The position numbers and the translations under genes were made by a program. A DNA stretch of 64,000 bases from Chloroflexota bacterium (lineage in GTDB: Bacteria > Chloroflexota > Anaerolineae > J036 > Brachytrichaceae): the NCBI GenBank assembly GCA_023382055.1, contig JAMCQN010000151.1:1-64000 (forward strand). Reading direction: 5' to 3'. Below, piece by piece: positions 18,271 to 26,917 of this stretch (the first letter of the stretch is position 1; each line of letters starts with the position of its first letter). The notes under the pieces are model-generated. The model worked only from the letters and a program-made list of their open reading frames with translations. It was not told where the DNA came from and ran no database searches.

Positions 18271-19527
18271 ATGACAGGATCGAAAATCCGCCTGGGGATT
18301 GTAAGTTGCGGGTATATCACCGGCGCGCATCTGCGCGGCCTGAAGATTCTGCGCGATAGCGGATACGGCCAGTTCGAGCTGACTGCATTGTGCTCGCGGA
18401 AAGCGGAGAACGCGGAGCGCTGGATCGAGCGCGGCAAAGGCCCTGCCCCACTGCCTCAGGTCTCGGACTGGCCGGACGATCCGTTGAACGTTCGCGATGT
18501 ATGGGTGCGGGATTTCCAACCGAACACTCCGCGTGTCTACACCGATCATCGCGACATGCTGCGCGATCGCGCTGTCGATGCGATCGTCGTTCTGTCAGCG
18601 GTCTCCGCCCACTACCCGATTGCTTCAGATGCACTGGATTACGGGGTGCACGTCTTCATGGAGAAACCTTTTACCATCACCGCCCGCGCCGCAATGCGCC
18701 TGATCGAGAAAGCGGCTGCGCGCGGTCTGTCGCTGGGCGTCGCGGAGAACCTGCGTTACCAGGAAGGCACGCGTGCGAACGGATGGGTTATCCAGTCTGG
18801 TATGCTTGGCAAGTTACAGATGGTGGTCATGGGTGGTATCGGCAGTGTCTGGTCCCCAGACCATATCGTTGCGCGCACCGCGTGGCGACATCTCATGAAC
18901 GAAGCCGGTGGCGGCGGCACGATGGACGTCGGCGCTCATCTATTCGATAAGCTGAGGTACGAATGCGGAGAAATTGAGGAAGTATCTGCTCTGGCGCGCA
19001 CCATAGAGCCCGACCGTTATACGCGCGATGCAAATGGCCAGGTGGCGGCGCATGTGGCATGCGACGCCGACGACACCTTCTTCGCACTCCTGCAGTTTGC
19101 CAATGGCGCGATCGGCAATGTCGTGTTCTCCTGGGCCGGTCACGGCGAACACACACAATTTGACGCCGGTGGAGCCATCTATGGGCAGAAGGGCTGCCTG
19201 AAAGGGGGCCGCGTCTTCATCGCCGGCAATGATCCAAAAGACGTGCTGTCGTTGTTTCGCGATCAGGCTGACCGCTCGGTCACAAACCGATTCTTCCCTC
19301 ATCAGATCAAGGATAGCTTCGCGCTGGAACTGGGCGAATTCCTGAGCGCTATCGAAGCAGGGCGCCAGCCGGAGACCAGCGGCACGGAGGGTCTAAAGGA
19401 CATTGCACCTGGTCTGGCTATTCTGGAATCATCACTGCTTCATCGACCCGTACGGGTAGCCGATGTGGAAGCCTGCCGCATTGAAACTTATCAGCAGGCG
19501 ATCAACGAGCGCTGGAATATCACGTGA
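18271..19527 (+). CDS. Gfo/Idh/MocA family oxidoreductase
   Basis: NAD(P)-dependent sugar or polyol dehydrogenase family with a Rossmann N-domain (IRLGIVSCGYITGAHLRG) and the EKP motif in VHVFMEKPFT, whose Lys is catalytic in relatives. GGGTMDVGAHLFD carries the family Asp/His pair. I start it at ATG 18271 (418 residues) with GGGAG upstream, because the longer form overlaps a terminator. The N-domain has an insertion (PLPQVSDWPDDPLNVRDVW) not common in the family. It is followed by an SMP-30-type lactonase and an SDR, together fitting an oxidative sugar route. Substrate unknown. Confidence 0.87.
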   Translation: MTGSKIRLGIVSCGYITGAHLRGLKILRDSGYGQFELTALCSRKAENAERWIERGKGPAPLPQVSDWPDDPLNVRDVWVRDFQPNTPRVYTDHRDMLRDRAVDAIVVLSAVSAHYPIASDALDYGVHVFMEKPFTITARAAMRLIEKAAARGLSLGVAENLRYQEGTRANGWVIQSGMLGKLQMVVMGGIGSVWSPDHIVARTAWRHLMNEAGGGGTMDVGAHLFDKLRYECGEIEEVSALARTIEPDRYTRDANGQVAAHVACDADDTFFALLQFANGAIGNVVFSWAGHGEHTQFDAGGAIYGQKGCLKGGRVFIAGNDPKDVLSLFRDQADRSVTNRFFPHQIKDSFALELGEFLSAIEAGRQPETSGTEGLKDIAPGLAILESSLLHRPVRVADVEACRIETYQQAINERWNIT

Positions 19528-19531
19528 GTTG

Positions 19532-19560
19532 GTGTCAACCATAAAGAAAGTGGTTATAGT
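19532..19560 (+). promoter_or_regulatory. Possible promoter before the SMP-30-like gene
   Basis: GTGTCA, a 17-base spacer and TATAGT. The -10 is good and the -35 matches four of six. It is about 43 bases before the ATG at 19603. Tentative. Confidence 0.35.
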
Positions 19561-19602
19561 AGAGTCCTCGGTCGAGTGCAATCAATGAGCCAGGAGGTAT
19601 TC

Positions 19603-20463
19603 ATGGAACCGCAGTTGATAGCTGATTATGCATGTGTGGTGGGCGAAGGCCCAATGTGGCATCCGTATGAAAAGAAAGTGTACTGGGTTGACATCGTGAC
19701 TGGACGCATGTTTCGCTACGATCCAGCCACACAGCACCACGAACAGATTTACCAGGGCGACCCGATCGGGGGATACACCATCCAGGATGACGGCGCATTA
19801 TTGTTATTTATGAACAAGGGCGCAGTGAAGATCTGGCGCGAAGGTGCACTCAAGACGGTCATCGACGAAATTCCCGATGAACGCGAAACGCGCTTCAATG
19901 ATGTCTTTGCCGATCCGGTCGGGCGAGTGTTCTGTGGCACAATGCCCACAGCGGATCGTAAAGGGCGCCTGTACCGTCTTGACACGGATGGGAAACTGAC
20001 CATCCTGCTCGAAGGCATTGGCACTTCTAACGGGATGGGCCTCACGCCCGATCGCAAACACCTGTACTATACCGACTCAGAAGCCCATTCGATCTACATC
20101 TTTGACTACGATCAAGCCAGCGGATCGATCAGCAATCAGCGCATATTCAAGCAGACACCGCCGCAAGAAGGATTGCCGGATGGCATGACCGTCGATGCAG
20201 AAGGCTGTGTGTGGTCAGCGCATTGGGATGGCGGTTTCCTGGTCCGTTTCTCCCCGGCCGGTGAGGAGCTGATGCGCATCCAGTTCCCTGCGCGCAAGGT
20301 ATCCAGTGTCATATTCGGCGGCGATGATTACACGGATATGTATGTGACAACCGCCGGCGGGGATCACAAGGAAACGGATGGCCCGCTGGCCGGCAGCCTG
20401 TTCAAACTGAACCTCGGCATCCGCGGCGTTCCGGAATTCTTCTCACGCATCAAAGCATCTTAA
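19603..20463 (+). CDS. SMP-30/gluconolactonase-like beta-propeller
   Basis: A 286-residue six-bladed propeller lactonase of the SMP-30/regucalcin family, which hydrolyses sugar lactones using one divalent metal. The start CVVGEGPMWHPYEKKVYWVDI carries the metal Glu. TRFNDVFADPVGRVFCGTM and GTSNGMGLTPDRKHLYYTDS supply the Asn/Asp ligands, followed by PDGMTVDAEGCVWSAHW. AGGAGGT lies just before ATG 19603; the ORF track's GTG start is not supported. It follows a Gfo/Idh/MocA dehydrogenase, a natural source of a lactone. The precise lactone is unknown. Confidence 0.9.
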   Translation: MEPQLIADYACVVGEGPMWHPYEKKVYWVDIVTGRMFRYDPATQHHEQIYQGDPIGGYTIQDDGALLLFMNKGAVKIWREGALKTVIDEIPDERETRFNDVFADPVGRVFCGTMPTADRKGRLYRLDTDGKLTILLEGIGTSNGMGLTPDRKHLYYTDSEAHSIYIFDYDQASGSISNQRIFKQTPPQEGLPDGMTVDAEGCVWSAHWDGGFLVRFSPAGEELMRIQFPARKVSSVIFGGDDYTDMYVTTAGGDHKETDGPLAGSLFKLNLGIRGVPEFFSRIKAS

Positions 20464-20480
20464 CGCGGAGGCAGAGCACA

Positions 20481-21263
20481 ATGGCGGAAAGCACGGGGAA
20501 ACTGGCCGGGAAACGGGCGCTTGTCACAGGCGCCGGGACCGGGATCGGTCGCGAGGTGGCGCTGGAATTCGCCCGACAGGGCGCCGACGTCGTGTTGCAC
20601 TACGCTGCCAGCCGTAAGGGTGCAGACAGCGCTGTTGTCGAGATCAGCAGCACAGGGCGCAAGGCTTGCGCGATGCAGGCCGATCTGGGCAAGGTTGATG
20701 AGTGCTTTCGCCTGGTGGACTCAGCATATGAATTCCTGGGCGGACTCGATATCCTGGTCAATAACGCCGGCGTCACCGAGGTGTGGGACTTCATGGATGT
20801 CACGCCGCAACAGTTCGACAGCCTTTACAGCGTCAATATTCGCGGAGAGTTTTTCTGCGCCCAGCGCGCGGTGTCGCACATGTTGAAGTCGGGCGGCGGC
20901 GCCATCGTGAACCTGACCTCGGTGCACGGTTTTGCCGGTATGCCGGGACACTCCGTCTATGCAGGCACGAAAGGCGCCATCATAGCCTGGACGCGCGAGG
21001 TCGGCATTGAACTGGCTGCAAAGAATATCCGCGTCAATGCGGTAGCGCCGGGCTGGATAGAGGTCGAGAGTCACTACACCAAATACGCGGACTATGACGT
21101 GAGCGCCGCAGGACGGCAGATACCGCGAGGCCGCGTCGGCCAGCCGATTGACGTCGCGAAAGCCTGCGTCTACCTCGCTTCAGACGATGCCGACTTCGTC
21201 GTCGGCCATGTCATGCTGGTCGATGGCGGAACCATTGCGCTCATGTCGCTGGCTGCGTTGTAG
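20481..21263 (+). CDS. Short-chain dehydrogenase/reductase
   Basis: SDR of 260 residues with TGAGTGIG at 17-24, NNAG, NLTSVHG and the YAGTKGA active-site block, and a FVVGHVMLVDGG tail. NAD(P)-dependent. GGAGG precedes the ATG, 17 bases after the SMP-30 gene, so they are in one unit. Likely a glucose-, galactose- or fucose-type dehydrogenase acting before or after the lactonase; which of these cannot be told. Confidence 0.87.
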   Translation: MAESTGKLAGKRALVTGAGTGIGREVALEFARQGADVVLHYAASRKGADSAVVEISSTGRKACAMQADLGKVDECFRLVDSAYEFLGGLDILVNNAGVTEVWDFMDVTPQQFDSLYSVNIRGEFFCAQRAVSHMLKSGGGAIVNLTSVHGFAGMPGHSVYAGTKGAIIAWTREVGIELAAKNIRVNAVAPGWIEVESHYTKYADYDVSAAGRQIPRGRVGQPIDVAKACVYLASDDADFVVGHVMLVDGGTIALMSLAAL

Positions 21264-21272
21264 CTTTTCGTT

Positions 21273-22652
21273 ATGAGCATCTACAAGGCATGTGATATTC
21301 GTGGCAAGTACGGCGACGAATTGCGCAATGAGCACGCCGTCCGTTTAGGACTGGCGCTTGCGCAATACTGCGGAAAAGTTGACGTTTTAGTCGGCGGCGA
21401 TGGACGTCTGTCAACGCCTGCGTTGCAGTCCCACCTTGTTGCAGCGCTGAGATCAGCGGGATGTCGTGCCGTCAACCTCGGCAGCGTGCCGACTCCGGCG
21501 CTTTACTTTGCCCGCAGACACCTGGGAATTCCAACGGCCGTCATGGTGACTGCTTCTCACAACCCGGCTGCCGACAATGGTTTCAAGCTCTCGCTGGGTA
21601 CATTACCCATCACGCCTGAGGATATCGTCACCCTGTCACAGATCATGGAGAACCTGCCCGATTCACGCATCCATTCGGCCCAGCAGACGGTGGCTCCGGT
21701 AGGCGGCGTTCGTTCATTCAATGTACTGCCGGATTACATCGCCTTCGCGCAAAGCCAGGCGCGCGCACTGGATGACATGCGGGTCGTCGTTGATTGCGCG
21801 AATGGCGCCGCTGCGCTGGTTGCGCGCGATGTATGGCAAAACACCGGCGCACGTGTGAGTTACCTCTTCGACGCAGTGGATGGGACCTTCCCCAACCATG
21901 CTCCCGATCCCAGTAACGCCGGAAGCCTGCACGCTCTACAGAAGGAAGTTGTCGCACAACAGGCGGATCTCGGCGTCGCCTACGATGGGGACGGTGACCG
22001 GGTCGTGTTCGTCGACGAGCATGGACAGCCGCTCTCCGGCGACCGCGCCATCGTGCTGTTTGCACGAGAAGCACTGCGGGCAGGACCCGCACCCATCGTG
22101 TACGACCAGAAATGTTCGCTGATCGTGGCTGAGGCCATTCGCAACGCCGGAGGACAGCCGATTATCGAGCGCTCGGGGCACACCTTCATCAAAACTTCCT
22201 TCCTGAAACAGGGTGCGCCGTATGCGGGTGAGATCAGCGGGCATCACTTTTTCCGGCTCCTGCAGGGCGACGATGGCATCATCGCGTCCCTCTATATGGC
22301 AAACATGCTGCAGAAGTCCGGCACGAGCCTGGCGCGCCTGGCTGAATCCATCAAAACATACCCTATCACGCCCGACATCCGACTGAAGATGGACAGCGCG
22401 ACGGCGAACCGCGTGCTGAACGATCTGGAGCGCGAACTAATCGGTGAAGCGCAACTGGTCAAACTGGACGGTCTGCGCGCGGAGTTTACCGATGGCTGGG
22501 GCATTGCCCGCCTGTCCGTGACGGAACCGGCTATGACATTGCGCTTCGAGGGAAAGGACACGGCCAGCTTGAATCGCGTGATGCATCGCTTCATGCAGGC
22601 CGCTCCGGACCTGGCGGGACGGCTGCCCATCGCTAATTCGGTATCCGGGTGA
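21273..22652 (+). CDS. Phosphomannomutase/phosphoglucomutase
   Basis: Alpha-D-phosphohexomutase of 459 residues, interconverting hexose 1- and 6-phosphates through a phosphoserine. It shows the N-terminal YKACDIRGKYG, the phosphoserine loop VTASHNPAADNG, the metal loop AYDGDGDRVVF and the sugar-binding GEISGHHFF. The C-terminal phosphate-binding FTDGWGIARLSVTEP reads as RxSxTEP. All four domains are present. It follows the SDR after 9 bases without an obvious ribosome site, suggesting coupling. It may link the sugar route to nucleotide-sugar synthesis. Symbol withheld because manB and pgm cannot be told apart. Confidence 0.9.
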   Translation: MSIYKACDIRGKYGDELRNEHAVRLGLALAQYCGKVDVLVGGDGRLSTPALQSHLVAALRSAGCRAVNLGSVPTPALYFARRHLGIPTAVMVTASHNPAADNGFKLSLGTLPITPEDIVTLSQIMENLPDSRIHSAQQTVAPVGGVRSFNVLPDYIAFAQSQARALDDMRVVVDCANGAAALVARDVWQNTGARVSYLFDAVDGTFPNHAPDPSNAGSLHALQKEVVAQQADLGVAYDGDGDRVVFVDEHGQPLSGDRAIVLFAREALRAGPAPIVYDQKCSLIVAEAIRNAGGQPIIERSGHTFIKTSFLKQGAPYAGEISGHHFFRLLQGDDGIIASLYMANMLQKSGTSLARLAESIKTYPITPDIRLKMDSATANRVLNDLERELIGEAQLVKLDGLRAEFTDGWGIARLSVTEPAMTLRFEGKDTASLNRVMHRFMQAAPDLAGRLPIANSVSG

Positions 22653-22812
22653 GTACCTCAAGCGCCGCAGCGGATTGGATACCTCATTCATAAGGATTCC
22701 TGTCAAATCCGCGTATACTTGGGACACTGTCCGTTTAGCCGCACTCCACTGCGCCCGATATGGTCTGTAATATTGGTTGATGTTGTTGTGTAACGTTTTG
22801 AGACGAGGTCAT

Positions 22813-23649
22813 ATGGCAGATAGACTGAACGACCAGCAGATGGCTTTCTACCGCGCCTTTGGTTACCTGCACTTTCCAGGATTGCTCAACGACCGCATCG
22901 AGCAGATCACAGCGGAATTTGAAGCTTTGTTTGCCAGCAAAGGCGGCGGACACTACGGTAAACCGCACGATGGGAAGGCGCGCTCATGTATCGTGCCATT
23001 CATCGATCAGAACGAATACCTCTGCAGCCTGCTCGATGACCCGCGCATCCTGGCAATCGCGTGCAGCCTGTGCGGAGATGACTTCGTCTATTCCGGCAGC
23101 GACGGGAATTACTATGTCGGCGATACCGGTTGGCATTCCGACGCCCGCTCCGCCAGATACCCCTATGTCAAAATCGCTTTCTACCTCGACCCTTTAATAC
23201 GCGACACTGGAGCGCTGCGAGTTATACCGGGCAGTCATCTCATGGGTGACCGGTTCAGCGACCAACTGCAGCAGGAGATCGGTCGAAGCGATACGAACTG
23301 GGGAATAGCGGGCAAAGATGTTCCGGCTGTAGCGCTCGAAACCAGGCCGGGCGATCTGGTTTGTTTCAATCAGAACCTGAAGCACGCGTCTTTTGGCGGG
23401 GGACAATCGCGGCGCATGTTCACCATCAACCTGACTTCGCGCTTCACCGAAGAGCGCATGGATGACATGCATGCCTACATCAGTTCGTTTGCGCGCTTCT
23501 GGGTCGACCGCGTATACGGTGAGGCGATGATTCGCACGGCGACTCCGGAGCGGCTCAAGCACCTTGAACAGGTCATGGCAAACGATGGATTTCTGGCGGA
23601 TCTTTCGCGCAAGGCGCGCGAGACGATGCCGGAGCCCGCGCGCGGCTGA
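22813..23649 (+). CDS. Phytanoyl-CoA dioxygenase (PhyH) family protein
   Basis: Non-heme Fe(II)/2-oxoglutarate oxygenase of 278 residues. The iron triad is visible as the His and Asp of GWHSDARSARYPYV and the His of NLKHASFGGGQSRRM. The Arg shortly after binds 2-oxoglutarate, and YLDPLIRDTGALRVIPGSH is a typical PhyH strand. Start ATG 22813 has GACGAGGT upstream; the ORF track's longer start has no support. It hydroxylates an unknown small molecule. The next gene encodes a diiron protein, so two iron oxygenase-type genes are adjacent. Confidence 0.87.
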   Translation: MADRLNDQQMAFYRAFGYLHFPGLLNDRIEQITAEFEALFASKGGGHYGKPHDGKARSCIVPFIDQNEYLCSLLDDPRILAIACSLCGDDFVYSGSDGNYYVGDTGWHSDARSARYPYVKIAFYLDPLIRDTGALRVIPGSHLMGDRFSDQLQQEIGRSDTNWGIAGKDVPAVALETRPGDLVCFNQNLKHASFGGGQSRRMFTINLTSRFTEERMDDMHAYISSFARFWVDRVYGEAMIRTATPERLKHLEQVMANDGFLADLSRKARETMPEPARG

Positions 23650-23739
23650 TCTATACAGCCACTGTAGTTGAGGTCGATTTCCAGCCAGGTCTCGCGATGT
23701 ATTGGTCTGGATGATATAGGAGTCAGTGAGGATTAGAAA

Positions 23740-25134
23740 ATGGCGGATGTAAATAACCTGAGCATTACCGGTCAAACGATTGAACCCGTGTCGCGCCCTG
23801 ATCAACGACAGGCTGCGATAGAACGGCGCAAAGCGTACCCATACAAGTTCCCGCGCGAACGGCGGAAGATAGGCGGAAAATACAACGTCGCGGAGAATTC
23901 GCGGCGCCTGCTGCGTTGGTTCTACTTCGAGCGCCGGCTGGCGCATGGACTAGGGTCCTGGACACTCACGATCCCCGACTTTGAAGTGAAGATTGAAACC
24001 GGACGGCACATCTTCTGGCATATGGACGCGGCGCGCAGGCTGCGCGACCGTCTTCTGGAACAGGAGATGCGCAAGGCGCATGTCGACGACTTCCGCGATG
24101 CTGAGATCGATACCTTCATGGATGAACTGCTGTCAGCCAAGGACCCGCCCGAATTGCTGGTGGGGGTTCATCAGGTCATCGGCCGCGCCCTGGAGATTGC
24201 CTACCGCCATCATGTAGACGATACATGCCCGATCACGGACGCGCCGACAATCCGCATGATCCGGCAGATCCTGCTGGATTACGAGCCGATGCTGGCGTGG
24301 GCGGAACAGGCGCTCGCGGCCTATATCGATGGCGGTGTGGATGAATCGCGGCTGGAACGGTGGCGCTGGCATCTGGCCCGTTTGCTCGTCAGTATCGGCG
24401 GCGCAACCGGCGCTGATGAGCGCGGCCAGAGCCCTGCCCCTCTGCGTATCGATACGAAACCTTACGAACGCAAAACGGCGCCATGCCGCGACAGCCGTTT
24501 TGATACCTTTCGCACTACCGGCGACTACAACCTTGCGGACGGCCAACCGCGTTACGAGATCGGAAGTTATGAGGACGCTCGCCTGCGTTTCGTGCGCACC
24601 CAGCGCGATGAAGTGGATGCGATCGAGGCGTTCGGCACGTTTTTATGGGACATCCGCTTCAAGGATTTCCAGGCTGAATATGATCTGGCCCGTATCACAT
24701 GGGACGAAGCGCGCCACACCGAAATCGGCCACCAAACGCTGCTGGCATTCGGTTACGATCCCTATGAACTGCCAAACCGATTGACCAGCAGCACCTGCCG
24801 CGGCCCGATGGAACCTGCCTACGCGATGGCGGAGATCAACCTGTTTGGGGAGGTCGGCGTGTTGAAGACCATCAACGATCTGGTAGACAAGGCGCGCGAT
24901 CGCAACGACTCGCTCCTCTTGCATATCAGCGACTTCGTCCGCGCCGACGAGCGCACGCACGTCCGCAAAGGCCAGCATATCCTGCACGTAATGACTGATT
25001 TGGGCATGCAAGACCTGGAATTCCGCACCCGCGAACTGTTCACCGAATGCCTGGTCAACCTGGGCGTCGTAAAAACTGAAGCAAACTTCGGCATCATCAC
25101 GCGCGAGGAACTCGAGCACTACATCGGCGAATGA
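23740..25134 (+). CDS. Ferritin-like diiron protein, two-part
   Basis: A 464-residue protein whose C-terminal half has the full diiron four-helix pattern: a Glu in RDEVDAIEAF, ExxH in WDEARHTEIG, a Glu in AMAEINLFGEVG and a second ExxH in RADERTHVRKG. The N-terminal half is also helical (FWHMDAARRLRDRL, VHQVIGRALEIAYRHH) but lacks a clear second iron set. It resembles the DUF455/MiaE-like ferritin relatives. It may be an oxygenase or oxidase. GAGGA precedes the ATG, 90 bases after the PhyH gene. Function unknown; the iron-binding call is firm. Confidence 0.75.
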   Translation: MADVNNLSITGQTIEPVSRPDQRQAAIERRKAYPYKFPRERRKIGGKYNVAENSRRLLRWFYFERRLAHGLGSWTLTIPDFEVKIETGRHIFWHMDAARRLRDRLLEQEMRKAHVDDFRDAEIDTFMDELLSAKDPPELLVGVHQVIGRALEIAYRHHVDDTCPITDAPTIRMIRQILLDYEPMLAWAEQALAAYIDGGVDESRLERWRWHLARLLVSIGGATGADERGQSPAPLRIDTKPYERKTAPCRDSRFDTFRTTGDYNLADGQPRYEIGSYEDARLRFVRTQRDEVDAIEAFGTFLWDIRFKDFQAEYDLARITWDEARHTEIGHQTLLAFGYDPYELPNRLTSSTCRGPMEPAYAMAEINLFGEVGVLKTINDLVDKARDRNDSLLLHISDFVRADERTHVRKGQHILHVMTDLGMQDLEFRTRELFTECLVNLGVVKTEANFGIITREELEHYIGE

Positions 25135-25141
25135 TCACACA

Positions 25142-25178
25142 GGAGTGAGGTGGTCAGGCTGAGCCTGAACCTCACTCC
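25142..25178. terminator. Bidirectional hairpin between convergent genes
   Basis: GGAGTGAGGT pairs with ACCTCACTCC, and an inner TCAGGCT pairs with AGCCTGA around one G, with a two-G bulge. This gives about 17 bp in all. It sits between the diiron gene (+) and ettA (-). There is no U-tract on either side. Confidence 0.65.
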
Positions 25179-25193
25179 GATCCACGACGATTG

Positions 25194-26870
25194 TCAGCGC
25201 GTCAGCTTGCGATGCACCAGCCGGTGCGGCGTATCCGCACCCGTGCCGAGGCGCTTGCGCCGATCCGCTTCATAGTCGCTCACGTTGCCGGTGAACCATG
25301 TGACGCTGCCGTCCTCTTCGAACGCCAGCACATGCGTGCAGATGCGGTCAAGGAACCAGCGGTCATGGCTGACGATCAGCGCGCTTCCGGCAAAATCATC
25401 CAGCGCTTCTTCCAGTGCGCGCAGTGTGTTGACATCCAGGTCATTCGTCGGTTCGTCCAACAGCAGCACGTTAGCGCCGGTTTTCAGCATCTTCGCCAGA
25501 TGTACCCGATTGCGCTCGCCGCCGGAGAGCGCCTTTACTTTCTTCTGCTGATCCGAACCGAGAAAGTTGAAACCTGCCACATAAGCCCGCGAGTTAACTT
25601 TGCGTGCGCCCAGCGTGATGATGTCATCCCCTCCCGATATCTCTTCCCACACATTGTGCTCGCCGTTCAACGAATCTCGGCTCTGGTCGATATAGCCGAG
25701 TTTGACTGTTTCGCCGACGCGTGTTGTCCCTGCGTCCGGCTGTTCCTGCCCGGTGATCATTTTCAACATCGTGGTCTTGCCGACCCCGTTCGGGCCGATG
25801 ATACCCACCATCGCGCCGGGCGGCACGCTCATGCGGAGGTGCTCATAAAGCAACCTGTCGCCGTAAGATTTCGATACATCCTGAAACTCAATAACCACGT
25901 CGCCCAGCCGAGGTCCAGGCGGGATGTAGATCTGCATATCCTCGCGGCGCTTCTCCATCTCCTGGCTCAGCAGTTTCTCATACGCGGACACGCGCGCCTT
26001 CCCTTTGGCTTGCCTGGCGCGCGGAGACATGTGGATCCATTCCAGTTCGCGCTGCAGCGTATTGATGCGTTTTTCGTCGGCTTTCTCTTCCAGGCGCAGG
26101 CGTTCCTGTTTCTGCTCCAGCCAGGAAGAGTAATTGCCCTTCCATGGAATACCGTAACCGCGATCCAGTTCCAGTATCCAACCTGCCACGTTGTCCAGAA
26201 AGTAGCGGTCGTGGGTAACGGCGATCACGGTGCCGGGATACTCGCGCAGATGCCGTTCCAGCCAGGCCACGGATTCCGCATCGAGGTGGTTGGTCGGCTC
26301 ATCCAGCAGCAGGATATCCGGTTCGGTTAATAGCAGTCGGCACAGCGCCACCCGTCGGCGTTCGCCGCCCGACAATATCGCGACAGGGGTATCGGGCGGC
26401 GGGCAGCGCAACGCATCCATCGCCAGTTCGAGTTTGCTGTCAAGCGTCCAGGCGTCGTGTTTGTCCAGTTGTTCCTGCAGGCGTCCCTGCTCCTCGATCA
26501 GCTTATCGAAATCGGCGTCGGGATCGCTGAATTTGTTGTTGATATCCTCGAATTGCTTAAGCATATCAACCAGCGGCTGCACCGCTTCTTCGACAACCTG
26601 CCTGACCGTCTTGGCTGGATCGAGCTGCGGTTCCTGTTCCAGCAGGCCGCGCGTATACCCCGGCGATAGCATAGTCTGGCCGAGATAGTCGTCGTCGACG
26701 CCGGCCATGATGCGAAGCAGTGTGCTCTTGCCCGCGCCGTTCAAGCCGAGTACGCCGATCTTGGCGCCGTAATAAAAGCCGAGCGATATATCGCGCAGGA
26801 CCTGGCGGTTCGGTGGATGGACGCGCCCGACGCGAACCATCGAGTAGATGACTTGTTGTGTTTCGGTCAT
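25194..26870 (-). CDS. ettA: Energy-dependent translational throttle protein EttA (ABC-F)
   Basis: Cytoplasmic ABC-F ATPase without membrane segments. It binds the ribosomal E site and gates entry into elongation according to ATP/ADP. The 558-residue protein has two ATPase domains: Walker A GLNGAGKST and GPNGVGKTT, signatures LSGGERRRVAL and LSGGERNRVHL, and Walker B LLLDEPTNHLD and LLLDEPTNDLD. The arm and linker typical of EttA (YSSWLEQKQERLRLEEK, WIHMSPRARQAKGKAR) and the start QQVIYSMVRVGRVHPP place it in EttA rather than Uup or YheS. Length matches the family. Confidence 0.95.
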   Translation of the reverse strand: MTETQQVIYSMVRVGRVHPPNRQVLRDISLGFYYGAKIGVLGLNGAGKSTLLRIMAGVDDDYLGQTMLSPGYTRGLLEQEPQLDPAKTVRQVVEEAVQPLVDMLKQFEDINNKFSDPDADFDKLIEEQGRLQEQLDKHDAWTLDSKLELAMDALRCPPPDTPVAILSGGERRRVALCRLLLTEPDILLLDEPTNHLDAESVAWLERHLREYPGTVIAVTHDRYFLDNVAGWILELDRGYGIPWKGNYSSWLEQKQERLRLEEKADEKRINTLQRELEWIHMSPRARQAKGKARVSAYEKLLSQEMEKRREDMQIYIPPGPRLGDVVIEFQDVSKSYGDRLLYEHLRMSVPPGAMVGIIGPNGVGKTTMLKMITGQEQPDAGTTRVGETVKLGYIDQSRDSLNGEHNVWEEISGGDDIITLGARKVNSRAYVAGFNFLGSDQQKKVKALSGGERNRVHLAKMLKTGANVLLLDEPTNDLDVNTLRALEEALDDFAGSALIVSHDRWFLDRICTHVLAFEEDGSVTWFTGNVSDYEADRRKRLGTGADTPHRLVHRKLTR

Positions 26871-26917
26871 GGTATCAGGTGCTTTAGATTATCACAGTGA
26901 GTCCGGCGATCGATTGA

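Noticed and set aside
25191-26330. 379-codon plus-strand ORF
   Set aside because: Shadow of ettA on the opposite strand; all protein signatures are in the minus frame.
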